NCBI GenBank assembly: GCA_964551475.1
Contig: CAZKCI010000012.1
Coordinates: forward strand, 1 to 12,100
Length of the DNA: 12,100 nt
Source of the DNA: CAZKCI01 sp964551475
Lineage (GTDB): Bacteria > Auribacterota > Erginobacteria > Erginobacterales > CAZKCI01
Direction: 5' to 3'
Numbering within the stretch: position 1 is the stretch's first letter; each line of letters opens with the position of its first letter. This document shows, piece after piece, positions 7,015-12,100 of this stretch. Under the pieces are notes generated by a model that was not told the origin of the DNA, did no database searches, and saw only the letters and a program-made list of their open reading frames with translations. Position numbers and translations under genes: made by a program.

Positions 7015-8724
7015 TCACGAATAGGCTGATTGCCCGCCTGTTTGTTTCGCTTTCATTTTGTTGTGCGCCAACCACAGCGACCTCGCGGCCTCATAAAGAA
7101 ACATCAGGCTCAAAATCAAAAGCCCCAGCCCGCAAATACCGGAAATCAGAATATCCGTGCTGACTCTGCCTGGCAACAATCCGGATGATGAATTGATTAA
7201 AGGAGCGATCATGTCGATGAGCGCCCAGATGGTCATCACCATCATGAAGAACATCGGGATAATGGTATAAAGCGGCTTTCTCCCGCCTTGAATGAGCCAC
7301 ACCGAGATCGCCAGCAATATCAGGCTTGCCAGCAACTGGTTGCTGGCGCCGAATATCGGCCAGGCCACCAAGTAACCCTTCTCCTTGGTCAGCATCATAA
7401 ATGCCAAGGGGATAAGGAGACTGATGAGCGCCGCGAAGAAATTGCCCGCTTTAGACTTCCAGCCCATCAATTCCTGAAAAACATACCGCGCCAGCCTGGT
7501 GCAGACATCCAAGGTATCGTAGACAAAGGTGGAAAAGGCCAACAAGGCGAATAATAGCGCCACTTGATAATCGACCTTCAACAACCCTAAGTACCGGGCA
7601 ATGCCCTGGGCATAGATCAAATTCGGGTCGGATTTCAAGATCTCGGACCCCCGGGGCAGCATCATCACCGTGGCCATGGCCAAGACCGCGACCAACCCTT
7701 CCAGCAGCATCGCGCCGTAGCCGATGGTATAGCTATCCCGGTACCGGATGATCTGTTTCGAAGTAGTGCCCGAGCTGACAACCCCATGAAACCCGGAGCA
7801 GGCGCCGCAGGCCACCGTGATGAACAATACGGGGAAAATCAATTTGGCGTTGGCCGCGCTTCTTAATCCGACTAAATTCAAAGCCGGGTATTGTATGTGA
7901 AAACCGCCGAAGAGGGCTCCGATCAAGCCGATGACAATAACCAGATACAATAAACAACCGCCCAGGTACCCGCGGGGCTGCAGCAAAAGCCATACCGGCA
8001 TCAAAGACGCCGCCAGGCAGTAAACCAGCAGGATCACATCCCATTGCTTGATGGATATGCTTCCCAGGAAAGTCAACAGGGGCTGCGGCAGATGCGGTCC
8101 CACCCAGATGATGAACAGCACCAAGGGCAAGAATATCAATGTCGCCAGCAAAAGGTTGATCTTGAAGCGGTATAATAAAACCCCCATGGCAATGGCCGCC
8201 AAGAGATAAAGGATGGATGAGCCGGCTACTGCCGGACCGAAGGTTACCTGGGATAGAACAGTTTTAAAGGTATGCGCGGTGATATCGGTGAAGGCGATGA
8301 TGACATAAACGAGCGCGAGCCACACAAAGATCAGGAAGAACTTATAGGCCTTGGGCATATGATCCTTGACAACTTCACCGATGGAGGCTCCCTGGTGCCT
8401 GAGCGATGCCATCAAGCTTCCGAAATCATGCGCCCCCCCGATAAATATCGCACCGAGCACGATCCAGAGAAGCGTAGGCGCCCAGCCGAACCAAAGACAG
8501 GCCAGGATCGGCCCGACGATCGGCCCGGCAGCGACGATGGCGGAGAAATGCTGGCCGAAGAGCAAGGAGGCCTTGGCCGGGACATAATCTATGCCGTCAT
8601 TGAACTCACAGGCAGGCGTCGGAGAAGAGTCGTCGGCATTGAATCTCTTCGCTAAAAAGCGCCCATACCAGCGAAAACCCAGCGCGAGAAGCAATACGAC
8701 GGCGATAATAATCTGATAAATCAT
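7015..8724 (-). CDS. cstA: CstA-family carbon starvation/peptide-pyruvate transporter
   Basis: This 569-residue polytopic membrane protein belongs to the CstA family, whose members take up peptides or pyruvate when carbon is scarce. Family signatures include DYVPAK (46-51), the run from FGQHFSAIVAAGPIVGPILA (56-75), GAHDFGSL (97-104), ACGACSGFHGVVSSGT (305-320) then SKQIIRYR, VYDTLDVCTRLARYVFQE (401-418) and PIFGASNQLLA (456-466). At 569 residues it is shorter than the Escherichia coli type (about 700) and matches the shorter clade found in many anaerobes. AGGGAG lies 7 nt before ATG 8724. No sensor gene adjoins it. Base composition looks close to even, lower in G+C than the flanking genes, which hints at later acquisition (judged by eye). 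Whether the substrate is pyruvate or peptide cannot be told from the sequence. Confidence 0.93.
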   Translation of the reverse strand: MIYQIIIAVVLLLALGFRWYGRFLAKRFNADDSSPTPACEFNDGIDYVPAKASLLFGQHFSAIVAAGPIVGPILACLWFGWAPTLLWIVLGAIFIGGAHDFGSLMASLRHQGASIGEVVKDHMPKAYKFFLIFVWLALVYVIIAFTDITAHTFKTVLSQVTFGPAVAGSSILYLLAAIAMGVLLYRFKINLLLATLIFLPLVLFIIWVGPHLPQPLLTFLGSISIKQWDVILLVYCLAASLMPVWLLLQPRGYLGGCLLYLVIVIGLIGALFGGFHIQYPALNLVGLRSAANAKLIFPVLFITVACGACSGFHGVVSSGTTSKQIIRYRDSYTIGYGAMLLEGLVAVLAMATVMMLPRGSEILKSDPNLIYAQGIARYLGLLKVDYQVALLFALLAFSTFVYDTLDVCTRLARYVFQELMGWKSKAGNFFAALISLLIPLAFMMLTKEKGYLVAWPIFGASNQLLASLILLAISVWLIQGGRKPLYTIIPMFFMMVMTIWALIDMIAPLINSSSGLLPGRVSTDILISGICGLGLLILSLMFLYEAARSLWLAHNKMKAKQTGGQSAYS

Positions 8725-8959
8725 TTCATCTCCCTGATCGAAAACATGGACCCCCGAAAGCGTTATCCTGCGACAGCGCCCGCAGGCAAAATCCTTGATC
8801 CCCGCCTCCGTTGCCGCGTCAAGAAGCCGGCCGGCATCTGCAGGGGGGATGACACCATCCGGCCTGGCCCCGATGCTCTGGACACCCGGCCGGTCAGTAT
8901 CCCACCGCTACGGCGGGAAGGCAATCCGTTTAGGGAGTCGGCAGGCGGAGGGGGGTCAT

Positions 8960-9040
8960 GGTACAACCAGTCTGGGCGAGGCGGGATAAAAAGCGGAACC
9001 CCCCTCAACTGAAATAGGAAAGGACGGCTCCCCCATCCCG
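8960..9040 (-). repeat. Dispersed hairpin repeat, copy 2 (left arm lost)
   Basis: Positions 8965-8997 are identical over 33 nt to 10300-10332. Similarity continues with gaps to about 9040 (CCCCTCAAC, GAA, TAG, AAAGG, CGG). The left arm that would complete the hairpin is replaced by unrelated G-rich sequence, so this copy cannot form the full stem. Confidence 0.8.
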
Positions 9041-9058
9041 AGAGCAGCCGTCCCTTCC
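9017..9058 (-). terminator. Intrinsic-type terminator of the FG-GAP-like fragment
   Basis: GGACGGCT (9022-9029) pairs with AGCCGTCC (9046-9053), and GGAA (9017-9020) extends the stem with TTCC (9055-9058). On the minus strand the stem is followed by a T-rich stretch (TTTCCTATTTC). It lies about 20 nt past the fragment's stop, so gene end and terminator were retained together. Confidence 0.6.
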
Positions 9059-9076
9059 TTCCCATTCTGATTGTTC

Positions 9077-9223
9077 CTATCTGGTAACCGGAATGTCTCC
9101 CGTCCCTCCGAAATACACCCGCGTCAGGCTGCGGACAGACCAGAGGCCGGCTGAGTCACGGAAGATTCCCGCATCGTCCCGGCCATCTCCATTGTAGTCT
9201 GCCGGCAACGCCCTGGCGCTTCG
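9077..9223 (-). pseudogene. C-terminal fragment of a second FG-GAP/VCBS-like repeat gene
   Basis: The minus strand, from about 9213 to a TAG at 9077-9079, encodes LPADYNGDGRDDAGIFRDSA, then GLWSVRSLTRVYFGGTGDIP and VTR. This is one complete repeat, and its end matches the close of the secreted protein at 780-2786 (GLWSIRGLTRFIFGTAGDLP, STR). An in-frame TAG at 9224-9226 and the lack of a start show it is only the tail of a gene. The sequence upstream of about 9210 is not repeat-like and instead matches a group II intron start, so the gene appears to have been replaced or deleted up to this point. It retains its own downstream hairpin. Confidence 0.85.
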
Positions 9224-9293
9224 CTAACACTTCGCCTCCATCAGGCTGTGTCGGGGACTTTCACCCCCCAACTGCCGAACATGCTCGGCGCAC
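9208..9293 (-). mobile_element. 5' end remnant of a group II (IIC-like) intron
   Basis: Read on the minus strand from 9293, the sequence begins GTGCGCC, the usual 5' end of bacterial group II introns (GUGYG). The short helix GCCGA/TCGGC follows, then the diagnostic GGGG-GTGAAAGT-CCCC hairpin of domain I, and TTAGCGAAGCGCCAGGG, which resembles the next conserved stretch. It starts exactly after the T-tract of an intrinsic terminator, the known preferred target of group IIC introns. Only about 85 nt remain. No reverse transcriptase and no domain V/VI are present, and the downstream side is fused to an FG-GAP gene fragment. The assignment rests on recalled sequence hallmarks, not on a covariance search. 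Confidence 0.75.
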
Positions 9294-9327
9294 TAAAAAG
9301 AGTGCCCATCCGCTTCCGGATGGGCAC
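9294..9327 (-). terminator. Intrinsic terminator of the Cys-rich operon
   Basis: On the minus strand GTGCCCATCCG-GAAG-CGGATGGGCAC forms a perfect 11-bp stem (9327-9302) with a tetraloop, followed by TCTTTTTA. It lies 25 nt after the stop of the 77-residue Cys-rich gene. The intron remnant begins at the very next base. On the plus strand CCCGTTTTAGG follows, so it may work weakly in both directions. Confidence 0.88.
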
Positions 9328-9352
9328 CCGTTTTAGGTTCCAGTTCGGCGGA

Positions 9353-9586
9353 TTACTTGCAAGCGCACGGGGCGCACTTGCAGCACTCACACTTCTGGCA
9401 GGTGCACGGGGTGCACTGGCAGCACCGGCACGCTGCGGCCTCCGGTTTCCCTGCGTCCTTGACCTGCGCGCAGCCGGTCTTGGAACCGATCGGGCTGACG
9501 CAGGACGCGCTGGCCAGGCCGGAACCGGCCGCCAGAAGCATGACAAATCCGCACATGAGAATCCAGGCCTGAACTTTTGTAATCAT
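9353..9586 (-). CDS. Exported cysteine-rich, metallothionein-like small protein
   Basis: The 77-residue protein opens with a signal peptide (ITKVQAWILMCGFVMLLAAG, then SGLASA, cut near residue 27-28), so the rest should lie outside the cytoplasm. Residues 53-76 contain 12 cysteines in CxC, CC and CxxC spacings (ACRCCQCTPCTC, then QKCECCKCAPCACK), and two more are at 29 and 39. Such density with few aromatics is metallothionein-like and implies binding of soft metals (Cu, Zn, Cd, Hg) or a disulfide-rich fold. It matches no named family that I recall. AAAGGAGGAG (9593-9602) precedes ATG 9586 at ideal spacing and rules out an ATG further upstream at 9634. A perfect terminator follows. The gene lies 69 nt after another exported Cys/His-containing gene, giving a likely two-gene operon. 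Metal binding is inferred from composition. Confidence 0.85.
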   Translation of the reverse strand: MITKVQAWILMCGFVMLLAAGSGLASASCVSPIGSKTGCAQVKDAGKPEAAACRCCQCTPCTCQKCECCKCAPCACK

Positions 9587-9590
9587 CGTG

Positions 9591-9602
9591 TTCTCCTCCT
9601 TT
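9591..9602 (-). promoter_or_regulatory. Strong ribosome binding site of the Cys-rich gene
   Basis: AAAGGAGGAGAA on the minus strand is a near-perfect anti-SD match and fixes the start at 9586. It is the strongest ribosome binding site in the window, which suggests high expression. Confidence 0.85.
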
Positions 9603-9655
9603 GAAAATCCGAAGAATTCAATCTCTGCCGGCATTCACCGGCTACTCCACACTCA

Positions 9656-10045
9656 TCAACCGGCTGCTGTTCGAGGAGGAGGATGGTCGACTTCCGGGGC
9701 TGCTGCCGGATGAACCGATATCGTGGACATCGGATATCCGCGCCCCCAGTCAGGGGAAGAGAGACCCTTATCCGGCAATGGAAACGGATGGACGGCCACG
9801 GCACTGCATAGGCATCCGGCGCATCCGGAGTCGCAACTAACCGGGACAGTCTCCGACACATGATCCCGGCTGTGGCAATCCTTTCCGGGGAGGGCCGGAT
9901 GCCCCCGTTCCCAGCCGCAACCCGCGCAGCATTCCGCGGCCGGCAGGGCGACGCCGACACCGGCAGCCAGGCTGCAGATCGCGGCCAGCATCAGCAGCCA
10001 GGCGGCAAGCTGTTCGGTCTTTAATGGTCGAGTATATGTACTCAT
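9656..10045 (-). CDS. Exported Cys/His-containing protein, DUF2946-like layout
   Basis: This is a 129-residue protein with an N-terminal hydrophobic segment (residues 11-36, EQLAAWLLMLAAICSLAAGV) that is a signal peptide or membrane anchor. The exported part holds clustered cysteines (ECCAGC 38-43; C57 in GKDCHSRDH; C71, C75, C78 and C80 in SCDSGCAGCLC) and several histidines. A Pro-rich tail ends HPPPRTAAG. This order, with a hydrophobic start, Cys/His cluster and Pro-rich end, recalls small DUF2946-type proteins found near copper-handling genes, but the resemblance is by layout only. ATG 10045 has no clear ribosome binding site. The region before it carries a promoter-like pair and ACATAT motifs, one of which overlaps codons 2-5. 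A frame-shifted, Arg-rich frame (9583-9960) overlaps it and was judged a shadow. Coding status is likely but not certain. Confidence 0.6.
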   Translation of the reverse strand: MSTYTRPLKTEQLAAWLLMLAAICSLAAGVGVALPAAECCAGCGWERGHPALPGKDCHSRDHVSETVPVSCDSGCAGCLCSAVAVHPFPLPDKGLSSPDWGRGYPMSTISVHPAAAPEVDHPPPRTAAG

Positions 10046-10083
10046 CGTTTATAAGTTACATATCACTTGTGTTTACATATACC
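10030..10083 (-). promoter_or_regulatory. Repeated ACATAT/ATATGT motifs, putative operator of the Cys-rich operon
   Basis: Plus-strand sequence shows GAGTATATGTACTC (10030-10043, arms GAGTA/TACTC), GTTACATATCAC (10055-10066) and GTTTACATATACC (10071-10083). The first and third contain GTATATGTA and TACATATAC-like inverse forms. They surround the promoter and start codon of the exported Cys/His gene in a locally AT-rich patch of a GC-rich region. Repressor or metalloregulator binding is inferred; no regulator gene is in the window. Confidence 0.45.
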
Positions 10084-10104
10084 ACATAATATCAAATTGC
10101 GCAA
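10076..10104 (-). promoter_or_regulatory. Putative promoter of the Cys-rich operon
   Basis: On the minus strand TTGCGC (10104-10099), a 17-nt spacer and TATATG (10081-10076) form a plausible sigma70-type promoter. The -35 hexamer is the same as that proposed for ktrB. The -10 box overlaps one ACATAT motif, as expected for repression. Confidence 0.45.
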
Positions 10105-10381
10105 CATGAGGAGTTCTCAAGTCTGCAAGTGACCGGATCGACCGAAGAGAGGCCCCCTGATGGTGCCGGCGGCCCGCCCGGAACGTGGTTATCATGGCCG
10201 GGGAGCGGAACGGATGCTGGAGCCCGGGGACGGACGATAGGAGAGCGGGAACTCCGGGGACTGCCCGGGCAGAAAAAAGTCCCGCACTCGCCCGGGTGTA
10301 ACCAGTCTGGGCGAGGCGGGATAAAAAGCGGAGCTCCCCTCAACCGAAGTAGAAAGGGGCGGTCCTGGGGAGTAAACGGGA
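10105..10381. other. Intergenic region between the Cys-rich operon and the radical SAM gene
   Basis: With the adjoining promoter and operator this makes a gene-free stretch of over 300 nt (10046-10381). It contains the best-preserved copy of the dispersed hairpin repeat at 10272-10370. The remainder (10105-10271) is G+C rich with no supported gene on either strand. Confidence 0.5.
10272..10370 (-). repeat. Dispersed hairpin repeat, copy 3 (intact), terminator-like
   Basis: TCCCGC (10280-10285) pairs with GCGGGA (10316-10321), and CTCGCCC (10287-10293) pairs with GGGCGAG (10309-10315): 13 base pairs with one bulged A. The 15-nt loop contains GGTGTAACCAGTC. On the minus strand the stem is followed by CTTTTTT (10279-10273), so it has the form of an intrinsic terminator about 60 nt past the radical SAM stop. 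The conserved tail (ATAAAAAGCGGA, CTCCCCTCAAC) extends to about 10370. Confidence 0.85.
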
Positions 10382-11764
10382 TCAATGCGGATCGATCTGG
10401 CCGGCTCGTTGCAGCTTGAAATTCGCGAACGCCGCGATGTCCAGACCGAAGTTCCTGCGGTAGGAGAGATTGCCCACCAGGCTGACCATCGGCACTCGGC
10501 GCTGCCGGAAGTTGACGCACACCCTGCTGAAAACGCGCCGACGGGAATAGAACATTTGGTTACAAATAAGCATTTCCTCGATGATGTCGTCCAGGGACAG
10601 ATGCTTGTACCGGGCGACAGGGAAGGTCAGCGTGTAGTATTTCCAGTCCTCGGGAAACGCATCGAGGGCGATGCGTTTTTCGGCTTTCATCAGGCCCCAC
10701 AAACGGGTGCCGGGCAACGGCGTCAGGAATCCCACGTTGATGGTGTCCACTCCATATCGGCTCGCCGCATCGGCGATGAGCCTGCCGACGCCCGGGGTGT
10801 CCACGTCCAGCCCCATGATAAAGGAGCCGGCGACCATCAGGCCGTGGCGCTGAATGCGCCGCACGGAGGCGCGCACGTCCCGGCCTTTCATCAGGTCGAA
10901 CTTCCGGCCGATGCCCCGAAGCCCTTCGGGGTTGGGGGACTCGAAGCCGATGAAGACCCCCCGACCGCCGGCCTGGGCCGCCAGGGCCAGGAGTTCCTCG
11001 TCGTCGGCAAAGTTGATGGTGGCCTGGGCCACCCATTCCTTCCTCAGTTTCGCCCGGGCGAGGGCGCGGAAAAGGTCCTTGGCGCGGGCGATGTGCTCGG
11101 GGCGCGTGCCGATAAGGTTATCGTCCACCACCAGGACGCGGCGCTCCCGGATCGATTGGAACTCCCGCACCACGTCCGCAATCGGCCGCTGCCGATAGCG
11201 GGCCCCGTTGAACGCCGTCACGCTGCAAAAGCTGCAGTTCAAGGGACAGCCGCGGGTGGTCTGGATGGCGCCAAAGGCATAGCGGGCGGGCAGGAGATCG
11301 TGACGGGCGGGGGCGATAGCGCTTGCTTCCGCGTGCCCGCCGTCGTAACGGCGCTTCAAACTACCGCACCGGACATCTTCCAGCACTTGCGGCCAGACAC
11401 CTTCCGCTTCCCCCGTGACCACGGAGTCCACCTGCTTCATCGCCTCGTCCTGGCACATGGTGGCATGGATGCCGCCCATGATGACGGGGACGCCTAGACG
11501 CCGGAAGTGCGCGGCCACTTCATACGCGCGGTTCGCCTGGGAGGTGAACGCGGTGATGCCCACCAGATCCGGACGGGGCAGGGCGGGATAGTCCGGGAGG
11601 CCAAGGTTTTCGTCCAGAATCGAGATCTGCCAGTCCGGCGGGGTCAGTCCCGCCACCACCATCAGGCTCAGGGGCTTCCACACGCGGTATCGATTCCAGC
11701 GGCTCTCCTTGACTTTGACGCTACTGACCAGCGGATTGGAGGGATTGATTAAATACAGTCTCAT
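10382..11764 (-). CDS. Radical SAM protein with N-terminal B12-binding-like domain
   Basis: This 460-residue protein belongs to the B12-binding-domain radical SAM group, enzymes that use S-adenosylmethionine and a [4Fe-4S] cluster for methylations or rearrangements in cofactor, lipid or natural-product pathways. Residues 1-110 form the cobalamin-binding-type fold (MRLYLINPSNP, then DLVGITAFTSQANRAYE and VPVIMGGIHATM). The usual DxHxxG is replaced by DENLGL at 51-56, so the cobalt-ligating His is absent. The radical SAM core begins TTRGCPLNCSFCSVT with the cluster cysteines at 173, 177 and 180 (CxxxCxxC). It continues with VVDDNLIG (212-219), GVFIGFES (269-276) and GFLTPLPGT (345-353). A short C-terminal domain follows. 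I chose ATG 11764 because the family starts MRLYLINP. ATG 11779 and TTG 11821 are possible, and none has a good ribosome binding site. The substrate is unknown. Confidence 0.88.
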   Translation of the reverse strand: MRLYLINPSNPLVSSVKVKESRWNRYRVWKPLSLMVVAGLTPPDWQISILDENLGLPDYPALPRPDLVGITAFTSQANRAYEVAAHFRRLGVPVIMGGIHATMCQDEAMKQVDSVVTGEAEGVWPQVLEDVRCGSLKRRYDGGHAEASAIAPARHDLLPARYAFGAIQTTRGCPLNCSFCSVTAFNGARYRQRPIADVVREFQSIRERRVLVVDDNLIGTRPEHIARAKDLFRALARAKLRKEWVAQATINFADDEELLALAAQAGGRGVFIGFESPNPEGLRGIGRKFDLMKGRDVRASVRRIQRHGLMVAGSFIMGLDVDTPGVGRLIADAASRYGVDTINVGFLTPLPGTRLWGLMKAEKRIALDAFPEDWKYYTLTFPVARYKHLSLDDIIEEMLICNQMFYSRRRVFSRVCVNFRQRRVPMVSLVGNLSYRRNFGLDIAAFANFKLQRAGQIDPH

Positions 11765-11865
11765 GTCAGCCGTTCGCATGATAAATCGGATCAATATATC
11801 CGGCAACTTCTTCGCGAGCAAATATATTCCACCGACGATATCCCTGACCGGCTTTCTCGGCGCAG

Positions 11866-11913
11866 TAAAAATCCCGCATTCACTCAGGTGTAACCAGTCC
11901 GGGTGACGCGGGG
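11866..11913 (-). repeat. Dispersed hairpin repeat, copy 4, terminator-like
   Basis: CCCGC (11873-11877) pairs with GCGGG (11908-11912), and TCACTC (11880-11885) pairs with GGGTGA (11901-11906). The loop GGTGTAACCAGTC is identical to that of copy 3. One stem pair is G-C in copy 3 and A-T here, a compensatory change. On the minus strand TTTTT (11871-11867) follows, 9 nt past the stop of the partial membrane gene, so it looks like its terminator. The tail after the right arm is not conserved. Confidence 0.8.
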
Positions 11914-11921
11914 AAGGCCCC

Positions 11922-12100
11922 CTACTTCCGGAACTTCCAGAGCGGGATGCTGATGCCGCCCCTGTGCTCCGCTGGGAGCCGCCAGCCCGCGCTCTTCGTC
12001 CTGGCCAGCCAAATACAAATTGCCGCCACCGTGAATATCACCGCCAGGTGGACAACCGTAATCTTCCGGTCGAGGATGTAGTATCCTCCCCCTCCGGAGT
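11922..12100 (-). CDS. C-terminus of an unidentified membrane protein (cut by window edge)
   Basis: The minus strand is open from the window edge to a TAG at 11922-11924. It encodes the last 58 or so residues: SGGGGYYILDRKITVVHLAV, then IFTVAAICIWLARTK, then SAGWRLPAEHRGGISIPLWK and FRK. One hydrophobic helix (about VVHLAVIFTVAAICIWLA) is followed by a positively charged tail, which suggests the C-terminus faces the cytoplasm. The 5' part lies outside the window and the family is not recognised. A repeat-type terminator follows the stop directly. Confidence 0.65.
   Translation of the reverse strand, partial: SGGGGYYILDRKITVVHLAVIFTVAAICIWLARTKSAGWRLPAEHRGGISIPLWKFRK

Larger units (their letters stand above)
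8725..9076. other. Intergenic region upstream of cstA with repeat remnants
   Basis: No intact gene is supported. The part next to cstA (8725-8907) is open in the cstA frame but has no start codon. A hairpin CCCGCC-GTAG-CGGTGGG in minus-strand reading lies around 8901-8917. Then follow a half copy of the dispersed hairpin repeat (8960-9040) and, overlapping its tail, the terminator hairpin of the FG-GAP fragment. No convincing cstA promoter was found. Confidence 0.5.

Noticed and set aside
8725..8907. Minus-strand frame in phase with cstA, reading like protein (IPPADAGRLLDAATEAGIKD)
   Set aside because: It has no start codon after the TAG at 8908-8910, and cstA has a good ribosome binding site at its own ATG. 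It could be an old gene fragment, but nothing identifies it.
9583..9960. Arg-rich 125-codon minus-strand frame overlapping the Cys/His gene
   Set aside because: It lacks export or family features and overlaps the better frame (9656-10045), which has a hydrophobic N-terminus and clustered Cys.
10092..10520. Minus-strand frames translating the dispersed repeat (LRGAPLFIPPRPDWL), also seen at 8763-9065
   Set aside because: The peptide similarity comes from the shared DNA repeat; the element is a hairpin and terminator-like, not a gene.
10385..11497. 370-codon plus-strand open frame opposite the radical SAM gene
   Set aside because: It is His/Ala/Gln-rich with no recognisable motif, whereas the minus strand carries the CxxxCxxC radical SAM signature.

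Overview
The window is GC-rich bacterial chromosomal DNA. It has ordinary Shine-Dalgarno starts, intrinsic terminators and much intergenic repeat content. No marker gene identifies the organism. Two features point, weakly and from memory, to the Planctomycetes-Verrucomicrobia-Lentisphaerae side of the tree or a nearby candidate phylum (Omnitrophota/Auribacterota-like): a large secreted protein ending in DYDGDG...FRPSxGLWAVRG repeats, and a CAACCCCGTTGGGGTTG-type palindrome cluster. This placement is an inference.

Layout. Positions 1-780 hold palindromic repeats, a frameshifted gene remnant on the minus strand and one copy of a dispersed hairpin repeat, but no intact gene. A 668-residue secreted FG-GAP/VCBS-like repeat protein follows (780-2786, +). 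Next is a three-gene potassium-uptake operon (2902-6230, +): a KtrB/TrkH-type channel with an extra N-terminal membrane domain, a KtrA/TrkA RCK regulator, and a two-helix membrane protein with a PAS-like region whose start codon directly abuts the ktrA stop. A small exported LTxxQ (Spy-like) protein follows (6435-6920, +), then tandem hairpins, then the convergent cstA-family transporter (7015-8724, -), which looks lower in G+C than its neighbours.

Positions 8725-10381 are the most unusual part. Read along the minus strand there is a promoter with repeated ACATAT/ATATGT motifs, a 129-residue exported Cys/His-containing protein, and a 77-residue exported protein whose last 25 residues contain 12 cysteines. 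Next comes a perfect intrinsic terminator and, immediately after its T-tract, what looks like the 5' end of a group IIC intron (GTGCGCC...GGGGTGAAAGTCCCC). The intron remnant is fused to the last repeat of a second FG-GAP-like gene, which is followed by that gene's own terminator hairpin. The two Cys-rich genes look like a small metal-handling operon, which is an inference. Beyond them lie a radical SAM protein with an N-terminal B12-binding-like domain (10382-11764, -) and the C-terminus of an unidentified membrane protein running off the right edge.

A dispersed hairpin element occurs about four times, in one orientation. Two copies sit just downstream of minus-strand genes, keep an identical loop while the stem changes with pairing preserved, and carry a T-tract, so they look like repeat-derived terminators.
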